Assembly (NCBI GenBank): GCA_022563195.1 | Contig: JADFNV010000021.1 | Location: 1-53,744, forward strand | DNA: 53,744 nt | From: Pseudomonadota bacterium | GTDB taxonomy: Bacteria > Pseudomonadota > Gammaproteobacteria > Steroidobacterales > Woeseiaceae | Direction: 5' to 3' | Shown here: positions 27,698 to 36,856 of the stretch, piece by piece | Numbering within the stretch: position 1 is the first letter of the stretch | How the letters are laid out: the number at the start of each line of letters is the position of its first letter | Made by a program: the position numbers and the translations under genes | Notes under the pieces: model-generated | Databases searched by the model: none | What the model was told of the DNA's origin: nothing | The model's input: the letters and a program-made list of their open reading frames with translations, nothing else

Positions 27698-30172
27698 TCA
27701 GGTTTCGCCGACGTCTGCTTGTTCATCCATGACAGTTTTCTTCTTGCTGGTTTTTTTCTTTTTTGCAGTTTTTTTCGTGGCTGTCTTTTTGGCGGCGGTC
27801 TTCTTTGCTGCCTTTTTCTTGCCACGTCGCCCGCGGACAGGCGCCGCCGCCAGCAATTCCTTGCACTCCTCGAGGGTCAGCGACTTGGGCTCACGGTCCT
27901 TTGGCACTCGCGCGTTCTTGGTCTTGTCCGTAACGTATGGGCCATAGCGGCCGTTCAATACCTGAATGCCATCGTCCTCGAAGTCCTGGATGATGCGCTC
28001 GGCGTCCGCAATCTTCTTTTCTTCAATCAATTCGAGTGCCCGCGGGAGTTCGATCGTATACGGATCATCTTCACCACGAATGGAAACGTACTTGTCGCCA
28101 TAGCGTACGTACGGGCCGAAACGCCCGACGCTGGCCGATACGGGAAGACCGTCAGTGGTTTCGCCCAGGGTACGCGGTAACTTGAAGAGCTCGAGCGCAT
28201 TCTCCAGATTGATGTCGTTCATTTTTTGACCCGGCCGCAAACCGGCAAACTTCGGTTTCTCTTCGTCGTCCTTGGTGCCGATTTGCACAAACGGCCCGTA
28301 GCGGCCCATGCGCACGGTAACTGGCTTGCCGCTCTTCGGGTCGGTGCCGAGTTCGCGTGATTGCGCAACCTGCTCGCGGGTTACGCTTTGTTCCTTGTCA
28401 ATGACCAGCTCGGAAAATGGCTTCCAGAAGCGCTCGAGCAGCGGTACAAGGTCTTCTTTACCGAGAGAGATCGCATCAAGATCGTCTTCCAGGCGCGCGG
28501 TGAAATCATAGTCGACGTACTGCGTGAAATGTTCTGTCAGGAAGCCGATGACGATTCTGCCGATGTCGGTCGGAATGAATCGCTTGCCATCCATCTCGAC
28601 GTATTCCCGGTTTTTGAGCGTGGCAATAATGCTGGCATAAGTTGACGGCCTGCCGATGCCGTACTCCTCAAGCGTCTTGACGAGGCTTGCTTCCGTGAAT
28701 CTTGGTGGAGGCTCTGTGAAATGCTGTTCCGGCCGCAGTTCGTCCATATCGATGACATCGCCTTCGGCGATCATCGGCAGAAGACGATCGTCGTCGTCAT
28801 CCTTCGTGTCATCCTTGCCTTCCTGGTACACCGCCATGAAGCCGGCTTCCACCAGCACCGACCCATTGGCGCGAAAGCGATGATCATCGGCATCAATCGT
28901 TGTTTCATTCGCGGCTGAAGCCGCTCCCACGGCCGCTCCTACATCACCGGGCACGAACTCGAGAGCAACAGTGTCGAATACCGCGGGCACCATTTGACAA
29001 GCCATCGTGCGTTGCCATATCAGTGTGTAGAGTCGCAGCTGATCGTCATCGAGTTTGCCCTTCAGGGAGTCCGGTGTACGTGCGACAGACGTCGGACGAA
29101 TCGCTTCGTGTGCTTCCTGCGCGTTTTTCGTTTTCGTTTTATAAGCGAGCGGTTCTGCCGGTACGTTCTCCGCACCATAGCGTTCTTTAATGACCTCACG
29201 GATTTCGGCGACTGCAACTTCCGCAAGTGTCACGGAATCGGTTCGCATGTAGCTGATGAGGCCAACGTTGCCCTCATCCCCCAATTCAATGCCTTCGTAA
29301 AGACGTTGTGCCACGCGCATGGTCCACTGAGTGTTGAACCCGAGTTTGCGCGAGGATTCCTGCTGCAGTGTGGACGTCGTGAATGGCGCTGCCGGATTAC
29401 GCCGCCGCTGCTTCTTGTCAACACTGACCGTGGTTAATTTGCCGCCGGCCGCCTCAAGAATGGTTTTCTCGACCTCGCGCGCCGACGCCTCGTTTTCAAA
29501 GCTGAACTGTTCGACCTTCTCGCCCTTGTAGCGAACCAGTCGCGAGACAAAAGGCTGGTCTTCTTTACTGACATCGGCCTCGATGGTCCAGTACTCGCGC
29601 GCATCGAATGCCTCGATCTCGAGCTCTCTCTCTACGATCATGCGCAGCGCCGGGCTTTGCACGCGTCCGGCGGACAAGCCGCGCTGGACTTTTTTCCACA
29701 GCAGTGGCGAAAGGTTGAAGCCGACGAGGTAGTCGAGTGCTCTGCGCGCCTGCTGGGCGCTTACGAGCTCGTCCGATATGCTACGGGGATTGTCTATCGC
29801 CTCTTTGACCGCATTCTTGGTTATTTCGTGAAATATGACGCGATACACCGGCTTGCCGTCGAGCGCGTTCTGCTCCTTCAGCAATTCCGTCAAATGCCAG
29901 GAAATTGCCTCACCCTCCCTGTCCGGGTCAGTGGCGAGATAGAGCGCATCGGCGTTCTTGAGCGCCTTGATGATTGCGTTGACATGTTTCTGGTTTTTCT
30001 CGATGACCTGGTACTTCATCGCGAAACCGTTTTCGGTATCGACCGCGCCTTCTTTGGGCACGAGATCACGAACATGACCATATGAGGCCATGACTTCGAA
30101 GTCCTTGCCAAGGTACTTGCTAATGGTCTTGGCCTTGGCAGGTGACTCGACGATTACCAGATTTCGCGACAT
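27698..30172 (-). CDS. topA: DNA topoisomerase I
   Basis: 824 residues; type IA enzyme that relaxes negative supercoils. Landmarks: NLVIVESPAKAKTISKYLGK (Toprim), LATDPDREGEAISWHL, SAGRVQSPALRMIVERE, ISYMRTDSVTLAE (active-site Tyr) and EYGIGRPSTYASII. The C-terminus carries Topo_C repeats (GRYGPFVQIG, GRFGPYVRYG, GRYGPYVTD) instead of four-Cys zinc fingers, then a Lys/Ala-rich tail (KKTAAKKTATKK) like those of actinobacterial and other TopA proteins that bind DNA. Residues ~411–422 (VGAAVGAASAAN) come from an inserted repeat element. Confidence 0.97.
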   Translation of the reverse strand: MSRNLVIVESPAKAKTISKYLGKDFEVMASYGHVRDLVPKEGAVDTENGFAMKYQVIEKNQKHVNAIIKALKNADALYLATDPDREGEAISWHLTELLKEQNALDGKPVYRVIFHEITKNAVKEAIDNPRSISDELVSAQQARRALDYLVGFNLSPLLWKKVQRGLSAGRVQSPALRMIVERELEIEAFDAREYWTIEADVSKEDQPFVSRLVRYKGEKVEQFSFENEASAREVEKTILEAAGGKLTTVSVDKKQRRRNPAAPFTTSTLQQESSRKLGFNTQWTMRVAQRLYEGIELGDEGNVGLISYMRTDSVTLAEVAVAEIREVIKERYGAENVPAEPLAYKTKTKNAQEAHEAIRPTSVARTPDSLKGKLDDDQLRLYTLIWQRTMACQMVPAVFDTVALEFVPGDVGAAVGAASAANETTIDADDHRFRANGSVLVEAGFMAVYQEGKDDTKDDDDDRLLPMIAEGDVIDMDELRPEQHFTEPPPRFTEASLVKTLEEYGIGRPSTYASIIATLKNREYVEMDGKRFIPTDIGRIVIGFLTEHFTQYVDYDFTARLEDDLDAISLGKEDLVPLLERFWKPFSELVIDKEQSVTREQVAQSRELGTDPKSGKPVTVRMGRYGPFVQIGTKDDEEKPKFAGLRPGQKMNDINLENALELFKLPRTLGETTDGLPVSASVGRFGPYVRYGDKYVSIRGEDDPYTIELPRALELIEEKKIADAERIIQDFEDDGIQVLNGRYGPYVTDKTKNARVPKDREPKSLTLEECKELLAAAPVRGRRGKKKAAKKTAAKKTATKKTAKKKKTSKKKTVMDEQADVGET
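28907..28942 (-). repeat. Dispersed repeat inserted in frame within topA
   Basis: On the coding strand it reads GTAGGAGCGGCCGTGGGAGC then GGCTTCAGCCGCGAAT: the GCCGCG-type repeat with its first half duplicated. It adds 12 codons (Ala/Gly-rich) and keeps the frame. Confidence 0.8.
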
Positions 30173-30304
30173 TCCAGCTGAAGTTTCCGTTAATTACGTC
30201 CAGAAAAGCAAAACCGCGGACGATGCCGCGGTTGAATTACATGCTTGCAGGCGATGTGTCAAGAAAAACGTACTCGCCAGCAGCCACATCCCGTCAATTG
30301 GAAC

Positions 30305-30781
30305 TCAGTGAACGGCCATTTCCCCCTCGTCGAAGACAAGATCTTCCATCCGAGCATACGCCACTTCCTGACCCGGCTGACTGAATAAAACCATCAAAAC
30401 AACCCACTTAATCTGCTCGACATCGATATCCGGAGTATCAAGTGCCAGCAAGCGATCGATGAGAATTTCGCGCTGCGGCGGCGAGAGAATACCGATCTGC
30501 TCGAGGTAGGTTATAAAGCCACGGCATGCTGCATTCAGCCGCTCGGTCTCAATATTGTTGTAGATGCGAGTGCCGTGTGCGGTCTGCGGGTTATAGCTGC
30601 AGCCTTCGTGGTCATTGGTCAGCCCGTCGAGCCAGTCCAGCGCGCGATCAATTTCGCTGCCGCCGAATCCCGCCCGGGATAATTCATCGCGCAGCTCGCT
30701 TTGATCGGCTTCCGGTTCTTCCTCAGCGTCGACGTAGGTCTCAAACAGATACATCAATACATCGAGTACATTTTCTTTCAT
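30305..30781 (-). CDS. smg: Smg/DUF494 family protein
   Basis: 158 residues, the usual size for Smg, a conserved gammaproteobacterial protein of unknown role encoded beside dprA and topA. Landmarks: MKENVLDVLMYLFETYVDAE, LSRAGFGGSEIDRALDWLDG, TRIYNNIETERLNAACRGFI and LDTPDIDVEQIKWVVLMVLF. It lies 42 nt downstream of dprA. The 132-bp gap to topA holds no gene. Confidence 0.93.
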   Translation of the reverse strand: MKENVLDVLMYLFETYVDAEEEPEADQSELRDELSRAGFGGSEIDRALDWLDGLTNDHEGCSYNPQTAHGTRIYNNIETERLNAACRGFITYLEQIGILSPPQREILIDRLLALDTPDIDVEQIKWVVLMVLFSQPGQEVAYARMEDLVFDEGEMAVH

Positions 30782-30823
30782 GCCTGGAGCGTCTCCTGTT
30801 GACGAATTTCCAGTTATGGTTGT

Positions 30824-31762
30824 CTATTTATGGTCGGATGCTTGCAGTTTTGAGTAACGACCGCCAGCCTGCACCTGAATTTTTCCTTCAAGCTCCAGGA
30901 TAAGTAGCATGGAGGAAACCTGATCGATCGTCAATCCGGAATTTTCGGCGAGCTGATCTGCGCTTGCCGGGTCATAACTTAATGTGGAAAGCAACAGCCG
31001 GTATTCACTATCGTGTTGTGCAGCCGCTGCCGTTTCGACCGCTGGCAACTCTGCATTTTGCATAAGATGTCCGACCAGCGGCCCCAGCTCGCTGACGATG
31101 TCGTCGGCGCTTTCGACCAGTTTTGCGCCTTGCCTGATAAGCTGGTGACAACCCCGGGACAGCGGATTATGTATCGAGCCGGGAATGGCGAAAATTTCGC
31201 GACCCTGCTCAGCAGCGAGGCGTGCACTGATAAGCGATCCGCTGCGCCTGGCCGCCTCTACGACCAGGGTACCGAGACAGAGACCACTGATCAGCCGGTT
31301 GCGCTGCGGAAAGTGTTCGCGGCGTGGTGGGCTACCGAGTGGATATTCCGAACATAACGCGCCCTCTTCTGCGATGCGATGTGCAAGTTTGCGATTTTCG
31401 GCTGGATAAACTCTATCGATGCCGTGACCGAGGAACGCCACGGTTTTCGCGCCGGCATCCAGCGCCCCTTCGTGCGCGGCTGTGTCGATGCCTTGAGCCA
31501 GACCGCTGACAATGCAAAAACCGGATCGCGCCAGGTGTTTTGAGAATTCGTACGCATTCTGTACGCCGCCCCTGGTGGGGTTTCGGCTGCCGACGATCGC
31601 CAGTGCCGGAAGATGTAGTACGTCGATGTTGCCAACCACATATAAAAGGGTCGGCGGGCCAGGAATCTGCCGCAGCAGCTCCGGGATATCACCTGACTCC
31701 GAATCAATAAGGTGGTGATTCGGAGCGGCTAGCCACGCAGAAATTTTTTCGTCTGTATCCAC
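30824..31762 (-). CDS. dprA: DNA-processing protein DprA lacking its N-terminal domain
   Basis: 312 residues, about 60–75 shorter than most gammaproteobacterial DprA. DprA loads RecA on incoming single-stranded DNA in transformation. The Rossmann core is complete: LAIVGSRNPTRGGVQNAYEF, IVSGLAQGIDTAAHEGALDA, FLGHGIDRVYPAENRKLAHR, RREHFPQRNRLISGLCLGTL and GSLISARLAAEQGREIFAIPG. The C-terminal winged-helix DML1-like domain is also present. The SAM/helix-hairpin-helix N-terminal domain is missing; the protein begins at the linker equivalent to '..W......HLI....YP.LLRQIP.PP'. The start is GTG at 31762. Directly upstream are two palindromic repeats, so the 5' end seems to have been lost. Confidence 0.9.
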   Translation of the reverse strand: MDTDEKISAWLAAPNHHLIDSESGDIPELLRQIPGPPTLLYVVGNIDVLHLPALAIVGSRNPTRGGVQNAYEFSKHLARSGFCIVSGLAQGIDTAAHEGALDAGAKTVAFLGHGIDRVYPAENRKLAHRIAEEGALCSEYPLGSPPRREHFPQRNRLISGLCLGTLVVEAARRSGSLISARLAAEQGREIFAIPGSIHNPLSRGCHQLIRQGAKLVESADDIVSELGPLVGHLMQNAELPAVETAAAAQHDSEYRLLLSTLSYDPASADQLAENSGLTIDQVSSMLLILELEGKIQVQAGGRYSKLQASDHK

Positions 31763-31799
31763 TTTCCAGAAACCGCTGCGGCCTCTTCGGAACTCGCCT

Positions 31800-31858
31800 G
31801 TAGGAGCTCGCCCCAGCGAGCGATTAAAGCCTGATCGCCCGCTGGGGCGGGCTCCTAC
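31800..31858. repeat. Inverted pair of dispersed repeats upstream of dprA
   Basis: GTAGGAGCTCGCCCCAGCGA + GCGAT (31800–31824) faces GATCGCCCGCTGGGGCGGGC + TCCTAC (31833–31858). The two copies differ in the inner stem (CTCGC versus CCCGC), with compensating changes in each arm. Confidence 0.85.
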
Positions 31859-31910
31859 GATTTTATTACCTCATGAAAACTTATGCGTGACTAAATCTGC
31901 CGACAGGCAT

Positions 31911-31947
31911 TAAAAAAGGGCCGGCGCCCGATCAGGTGCCGGCCCTT
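31911..31947 (-). terminator. Intrinsic terminator of the lysM gene
   Basis: A 13-bp stem AAGGGCCGGC.CC with a 6-nt loop (CGATCA), one G·U pair, followed on the minus strand by six or more T. It separates lysM from dprA, so dprA needs its own promoter or read-through. Confidence 0.9.
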
Positions 31948-31962
31948 ATCGAATCGATTCTG

Positions 31963-33195
31963 TCAGATCGGGTTGCGGACTGCATCCAGTATGTGGATGT
32001 CGCTCGTCGCCTCCATCACGAGGGCATAGCCGATCCGGTCATAAACCTTGAAGATCATGATCGTGCCCGCCTGTTCATCCGGCAGGGTCACGATTTCGCC
32101 ACCCATTATGCGGCTACCCGAGCCCAGGAAAGAGCCGCCCGCAAAGCGATCGCGAATCTGCTCACCAGCCTGGAACACGCTCAGCACGTCTCCCGGTGCG
32201 AGGCCGTCGCGCGCACCGCGATTCAGGACCACGACCTGGTACTGTCCGATAAGCGCAACGCCATCGACGACCGAGATGATCCTGCCTTCAATGTTGAGAT
32301 CCGGTGATTTCGGAAAGAAATTCAGCGGAATATCCACTGTTTCCGGTATCAGGCGATCACCCGCGAGGGCTTCGCGGTTGGTGTCAGTCAGCGCTATCGT
32401 CGCCGGATCGCCACCCCGGGACTGTGCGCCTACACCGACATAAATGCCCTGGTAACCGAGGAGGGCATTATCGTCGGGATCCCTGAGTTCATCGCCGATA
32501 TGCACGACGCTGAATCGGGTCCCGTTTGGTGAGGGTTGACCACCGCGGATGTAAATATCGTTGCCGGCGGAGGCCATCAGGTGATCGCCGCGGGTTGAGA
32601 GAATGTACGGCAGTTGATCGATCTGGCTCTTTTCAAGAACAAGACCTTTGGATAGAAAGGCCGCGATCCGTTCGTAGGGAATGCTCGTGATCGACTCGGC
32701 AAGCGGTGTTACCCGCGCCGTCGGCGAAAGCCGATAGGTTGATGCGCGGATGTTCGTGATGCGTTGCTGCCCGTCAATCGTAACCAGGGCAAGGACGTCG
32801 CCCGGGTAGATAAGGTGCGGGTTCTCAACCTGCGGGTTTACGTACCAGACCTCTGGCCAGTACCACGGATCTCGCAGAAACGTGGCAGCAATGTCCCAGA
32901 GCGTGTCGCCGACCTGCACGGTGTACTCCTCGGGAGCACCGGAGGCCAGCGGTACGGCCTGGCTGACGAGCACCATGTTCGGCTCATTCTGAGCGGGCTG
33001 CACGCTGCCGCCCGGATCCACAGACGACGATCCACCCGGTGTCCCGGACCTTGTCGCTACCGGCGGCCGCGCATCGCTATCATCCGAGCCGAACGGGTTT
33101 AGTTTGCTCATGGTGCTGCAGCCGGCCATAGTGGCGGCCAGTGCAATAACGGCCAGCCCAAGACTGGTATTCAGGCGGTTTTTGTCAGGAGACAT
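31963..33195 (-). CDS. LysM-domain lipoprotein
   Basis: 410 residues from the ATG at 33195. The signal peptide ends in a lipobox (LAATMAGC), so this is a lipoprotein. A LysM peptidoglycan-binding domain lies at residues ~88–140 (EYTVQVGDTLWDIAATFLRD, NPHLIYPGDVLALV). The rest contains repeated beta segments (GEIVTLPDEQAGTIMIFKVY) of the family commonly encoded upstream of dprA in proteobacteria. It probably sits in the envelope on the cell wall. The reading frame extends 7 codons further upstream, but the signal peptide favours 33195. Confidence 0.9.
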   Translation of the reverse strand: MSPDKNRLNTSLGLAVIALAATMAGCSTMSKLNPFGSDDSDARPPVATRSGTPGGSSSVDPGGSVQPAQNEPNMVLVSQAVPLASGAPEEYTVQVGDTLWDIAATFLRDPWYWPEVWYVNPQVENPHLIYPGDVLALVTIDGQQRITNIRASTYRLSPTARVTPLAESITSIPYERIAAFLSKGLVLEKSQIDQLPYILSTRGDHLMASAGNDIYIRGGQPSPNGTRFSVVHIGDELRDPDDNALLGYQGIYVGVGAQSRGGDPATIALTDTNREALAGDRLIPETVDIPLNFFPKSPDLNIEGRIISVVDGVALIGQYQVVVLNRGARDGLAPGDVLSVFQAGEQIRDRFAGGSFLGSGSRIMGGEIVTLPDEQAGTIMIFKVYDRIGYALVMEATSDIHILDAVRNPI

Positions 33196-33246
33196 AATCG
33201 ACGGGTGCTCCATCACTGTAGTCTGTGCCTGCCTGCTGGCAAGCGT

Positions 33247-33255
33247 TGCTATAAT
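33247..33255 (+). promoter_or_regulatory. Extended −10 promoter for the def–fmt–rsmB operon
   Basis: TTGCTATAAT contains a consensus TATAAT (33250–33255) preceded by TGN, an extended −10 element that does not need a strong −35. It lies ~165 bp before def and points rightward. Confidence 0.5.
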
Positions 33256-33420
33256 ATGTCGTGTCGACGCCGTTCAGGCTGCCAAACGCGTCACAATTCC
33301 GGTTCAAAACAGGCTTTGGCGGTGTCCATGTCACGCGGCATTGTCCGCTATCTTATTCAATAAAGTCAAAAATTTAGGTGCAATTTATAGAAACTCACAC
33401 GAGTTTTGGCTCCAGCAATT

Positions 33421-33942
33421 ATGGCAATACTGAGAATCCTTGAGTTTCCCGACCCGCGGCTCCGCAAAAAGGCCGTTCCGGTTGAGGCTGTGGACGACTC
33501 GCTCAGGCAGCTGATCGACGACATGTTCGAGACGATGTACGAAGCACCGGGCATCGGTCTGGCCGCTACCCAGGTGGATGTGCACCGGCGGCTGCTGATC
33601 GCGGACGTGAGCCAGGAGAAAAATGAGCCTCACGTGCTGATTAACCCGGAGATTCTCGGGCAAGAAGGCTCTGAGGTCACCGAGGAGGGTTGTCTGTCGG
33701 TGCCCGGCTATTACGAAGAAATTGAACGTGCCGAGCGCATCAAAGTGCGCTACCTGGATCGCGACGGTAATGAGCAGGAAAGTGAATTCGAGGGTTTACT
33801 CGCAGTTTGCGTGCAACACGAGGTGGATCATCTCCAGGGCAGACTGTTTATCGATTACCTGTCGGAAGTCAAACGTCAGCGAATTCGCAAGCGCCTCGCG
33901 AAAGACCGCCGCCAACATCAGGAGTCGGCTGCGATTCTCTGA
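33421..33942 (+). CDS. def: Peptide deformylase
   Basis: A 173-residue iron/zinc enzyme that removes the formyl group from new proteins. All three motifs are present: [17 protein letters not shown] and QHEVDHLQG. The start ATG at 33421 gives the standard [16 protein letters not shown]-terminus; a TTG five codons upstream is possible. fmt, the gene for the enzyme that adds the formyl group, follows 26 nt downstream. Confidence 0.97.
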   Translation: MAILRILEFPDPRLRKKAVPVEAVDDSLRQLIDDMFETMYEAPGIGLAATQVDVHRRLLIADVSQEKNEPHVLINPEILGQEGSEVTEEGCLSVPGYYEEIERAERIKVRYLDRDGNEQESEFEGLLAVCVQHEVDHLQGRLFIDYLSEVKRQRIRKRLAKDRRQHQESAAIL

Positions 33943-33968
33943 TCGCCCGACCGACCCGAAGCAAACCC

Positions 33969-34901
33969 ATGAGCGCTGCAAAACTTTTGTTTGCCGGCAC
34001 ACCGGATTTCGCACTTGAATCATTACAAGCGCTGTACAAGGCAGGCTCAATACCTGCCGCAGTACTGACACAGCCGGATCGGCCGGCCGGGCGTGGCAGG
34101 CAAGTGGCGGAAAGTCCGGTCAAGCAATTCGCCCTTGAGCACGACATTCCGGTCTGGCAGCCGGAGACACTTAAAGATGCCGATATCGTTGCGCAGATTT
34201 CACAGGCCAAACCTGACCTCATTATCGTCGCGGCCTATGGATTGCTGCTTCCCCAGGCGGTTCTCGACCTGCCGGAACGTGGTTGCGTGAATGTGCACGC
34301 GTCCCTTCTGCCGCGCTGGCGCGGTGCTGCGCCGATACAGGCAGCAATTCTTGCAGGTGATAAGGAAACCGGCATCACCCTGATGCAAATGGAGGCCGGA
34401 CTCGACAGTGGTCCGGTGCTGGCAAGTGCCGCCATTGCAATCGGCACTGAGGAGACTGCCGGCGCACTACACGATCGCCTGGCTGCTCTCGGTGGCGAGC
34501 TGCTGGTACAGAAGATCGGTGAGCTCCTTGAGGGCAAGCTCGAGGCCATTCCCCAGGACGATTCGCTTGCCAGCTATGCCGGCAAAATTCGCACGCAGGA
34601 TGCAGCAATCGACTGGAGTCTTAGTGCGCAGCAAATCGCAAGGACAATCAGAGCCTATGACCCGGCACCCGGGGCCAGCTTCAGTCTGGGCGGCGAAATC
34701 ATCAAGTGCTGGAAAGCCGAGCCGGTTGACGGCGACCAGGGACGACCCGGCACGATACTGTCGGCAGGCAAAGACGGCGTCGTTGTTGCCTGTGCCGGGG
34801 GCGCCTTACGGCTCACGGAAATTCAGCGCCCGGGCCGCCGACGCGTCACGGCAGCGGAGTTCGCCGGCCAACGCAAGCTTAGCGGCAAGCGCCTGCATTG
34901 A
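33969..34901 (+). CDS. fmt: Methionyl-tRNA formyltransferase
   Basis: 310 residues; formylates initiator Met-tRNA with 10-formyl-THF. Landmarks: LLFAGTPDFALESLQAL, TQPDRPAGRGRQVAESPVKQ, NVHASLLPRWRGAAPIQAAI (the SLLPRWRGAAP loop and the catalytic Asn-His) and MQMEAGLDSGPVLA. The C-terminal OB-fold runs from ~205. The ATG at 33969 was chosen from homology although the frame is open upstream. rsmB starts 6 nt after the stop. Confidence 0.97.
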   Translation: MSAAKLLFAGTPDFALESLQALYKAGSIPAAVLTQPDRPAGRGRQVAESPVKQFALEHDIPVWQPETLKDADIVAQISQAKPDLIIVAAYGLLLPQAVLDLPERGCVNVHASLLPRWRGAAPIQAAILAGDKETGITLMQMEAGLDSGPVLASAAIAIGTEETAGALHDRLAALGGELLVQKIGELLEGKLEAIPQDDSLASYAGKIRTQDAAIDWSLSAQQIARTIRAYDPAPGASFSLGGEIIKCWKAEPVDGDQGRPGTILSAGKDGVVVACAGGALRLTEIQRPGRRRVTAAEFAGQRKLSGKRLH

Positions 34902-34907
34902 GGGCCT

Positions 34908-36239
34908 GTGAACGAGACCAAATGGGGTGCACGCCTGCGGGCAGAAGCGGCAAAAGCGGTTGATGCTGTCGTCGCACAGGGCCGCTCGCTGGATGCCGTT
35001 CTTCGTGAGCTTGAAAAACCTATGAGCGCTGCTGACCGGCCGCTGTTCAAAATGTTGTGTTACGGAACACTGCGCCATCATTTTCGTCTGCGCGCAGACC
35101 TCGGGAAACTGCTGGACCGGCCGCTTAAGGCGCGCGGCAGCGTTATTGAGTCACTGCTTGTCGTCGGACTGTTTCAGTTAAGCGATACGCGCATACCGGA
35201 TCATGCGGCAGTCTCAATGACCGTGGAGGCGGCCAGACTCCTGCGCCACCCCAAGTACGCAGGACTGGTTAATGCGGTACTGCGTAATTTCCTGCGGCAA
35301 GACATCGGGCTCAAGGAGCCCGATGATGATGAATCCCGATTCAATCACCCGGCGTGGTTTATCGATCAGTTGCGCGAAGACTGGCCCGACGATTGGCAGC
35401 AAATTCTTGAAGCCAATAATGACAGGGCACCGATGTGGTTGCGGGTAAACCAGAAACGCGGAACGACAGGGGATTACCTCGATCGGCTGGGCGAGGCCGA
35501 TAATGGCCACCGGTTGTTGCCCGGATTTATTCACGCAATTCGCCTGGCAAAGCCGCTACCCGTCGCCGAGCTGCCTGGCTTTGCCGAAGGTGATGTCTCG
35601 GTCCAGGATGCGGCGGCGCAGATCGCAGCACCCTGGCTATTGATGCACGGCGGTCTGCGGATTCTCGATGCCTGCGCGGCCCCTGGCGGAAAAACAGGGC
35701 ATTTGCTGGAACTGGCCAGCGCGGACAGCACCCTGACTGCTATCGAACTGGACCCGCAGCGACTCGCCGGCATGCACGAGAATCTTGAGCGGCTCGGGCT
35801 CCATGCAACGGTACTGGCGGCTGACGCATCAAAACCTAAGGAGTGGTGGGACGGCAGGCCCTTCGACCGGATTCTTCTGGATGCACCCTGTTCGGCCAGC
35901 GGCGTTATTCGCCGGCACCCGGACATCAAGTTGCTGCGCAGAGAATCGGACATCAAGGGGCTGGCCGACCTGCAAACAGCGATGCTGGAGGGCCTGTGGC
36001 CGCTTCTGGAGCCGTCCGGGCGGCTTCTGTACGTCACCTGTTCGGTGCTGGCGGCCGAGAATGACGCCATTATCGGCGATTTTCTGGCGCGCCACAGCAA
36101 TGCCCGGGAAGACCGAGTGTTGCCAAATTACAACATCCGCGATCTAATAGTCGAGAAGACATACGGTTTCCAGGTATTGCCGGGGAGTCAGGGCCTTGAT
36201 GGTTTCTACTTCGCATGTCTTGAGAGGACGTCTCGATAA
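34908..36239 (+). CDS. rsmB: 16S rRNA (cytosine-967-C5)-methyltransferase RsmB
   Basis: 443 residues with an N-terminal NusB-like RNA-binding domain (~5–140) and a SAM methyltransferase domain: ILDACAAPGGKTGHLLEL (motif I), LLDAPCSASGVIRRHPDIK (Cys for release) and LLYVTCSVLAAEND (nucleophile Cys). It methylates C967 of 16S rRNA. The start is GTG at 34908, close behind fmt. This def–fmt–rsmB order is standard. Confidence 0.96.
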   Translation: MNETKWGARLRAEAAKAVDAVVAQGRSLDAVLRELEKPMSAADRPLFKMLCYGTLRHHFRLRADLGKLLDRPLKARGSVIESLLVVGLFQLSDTRIPDHAAVSMTVEAARLLRHPKYAGLVNAVLRNFLRQDIGLKEPDDDESRFNHPAWFIDQLREDWPDDWQQILEANNDRAPMWLRVNQKRGTTGDYLDRLGEADNGHRLLPGFIHAIRLAKPLPVAELPGFAEGDVSVQDAAAQIAAPWLLMHGGLRILDACAAPGGKTGHLLELASADSTLTAIELDPQRLAGMHENLERLGLHATVLAADASKPKEWWDGRPFDRILLDAPCSASGVIRRHPDIKLLRRESDIKGLADLQTAMLEGLWPLLEPSGRLLYVTCSVLAAENDAIIGDFLARHSNAREDRVLPNYNIRDLIVEKTYGFQVLPGSQGLDGFYFACLERTSR

Positions 36240-36262
36240 CAGCCAGTAATACTGACGACAAC

Positions 36263-36856
36263 ATGAGCGAAAACCGGACACATACATTGAAGTCCCTGCT
36301 GCTGGCCGCGTGCCTGTCGGCAGTGGTGTTCACGAGCGTGCGTGCGCAACTCGAGCTCCCGCGCGAAGGATTCTTTGATGTCCGCTCAGCGGCCACGACC
36401 ATGATCGCAGGTGTGCATGAACTCGAGGCGCGACTGCAACTCATTCTGAGCGCCGAGGCGCTGGACGCGCTGAACAGCGGCGTCCCACTGACAATCGAAC
36501 TCAACCTGGAGGTTATCCGGGTGCGCGGTCTGTGGCTGGATGCTGTTGAAGCAGAGCTCACCGTTACCTACGAGCTCGAATACCGGCCTCTCAGTCAGCG
36601 ATATATCGTCCGCAATCTCAATAGCGGCGACGAGAACTCATTCTCGACGCTTTATTCGGCGCTGAATAACCTCGGGCGCATCCAGGGCTTGCCTGTCATC
36701 GATGATGCACTGCTCAATCCCGGCAGCGCTTATCGCATGCGTTTGCGAGCACTTTTGAGCACACGTCAATATCCGGCGCCACTGCGCATCCTGTTTTTCT
36801 GGCGCAGCCAATGGCAACTAAAGAGTGACTGGTACGAGTGGACTCTCGAACGATAA
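36263..36856 (+). CDS. Exported DUF4390 protein
   Basis: A 197-residue protein with a signal peptide (LKSLLLAACLSAVVFTSVRA). The rest is mostly beta (ELEARLQLILSAEALDALNS, GVPLTIELNLEVIRVRGLW, YIVRNLNSGDENSFSTLYSA), matching DUF4390, a family found between rsmB and ntrY in gammaproteobacteria. Function unknown; the constant place before the NtrY sensor suggests an envelope role linked to that sensor. The last 19 nt overlap ntrY. Confidence 0.88.
   Translation: MSENRTHTLKSLLLAACLSAVVFTSVRAQLELPREGFFDVRSAATTMIAGVHELEARLQLILSAEALDALNSGVPLTIELNLEVIRVRGLWLDAVEAELTVTYELEYRPLSQRYIVRNLNSGDENSFSTLYSALNNLGRIQGLPVIDDALLNPGSAYRMRLRALLSTRQYPAPLRILFFWRSQWQLKSDWYEWTLER

Noticed and set aside
33807..33968. 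N-terminal extension of fmt overlapping def
   Set aside because: The ATG at 33969 gives the conserved start; the extension lies inside def in another frame.
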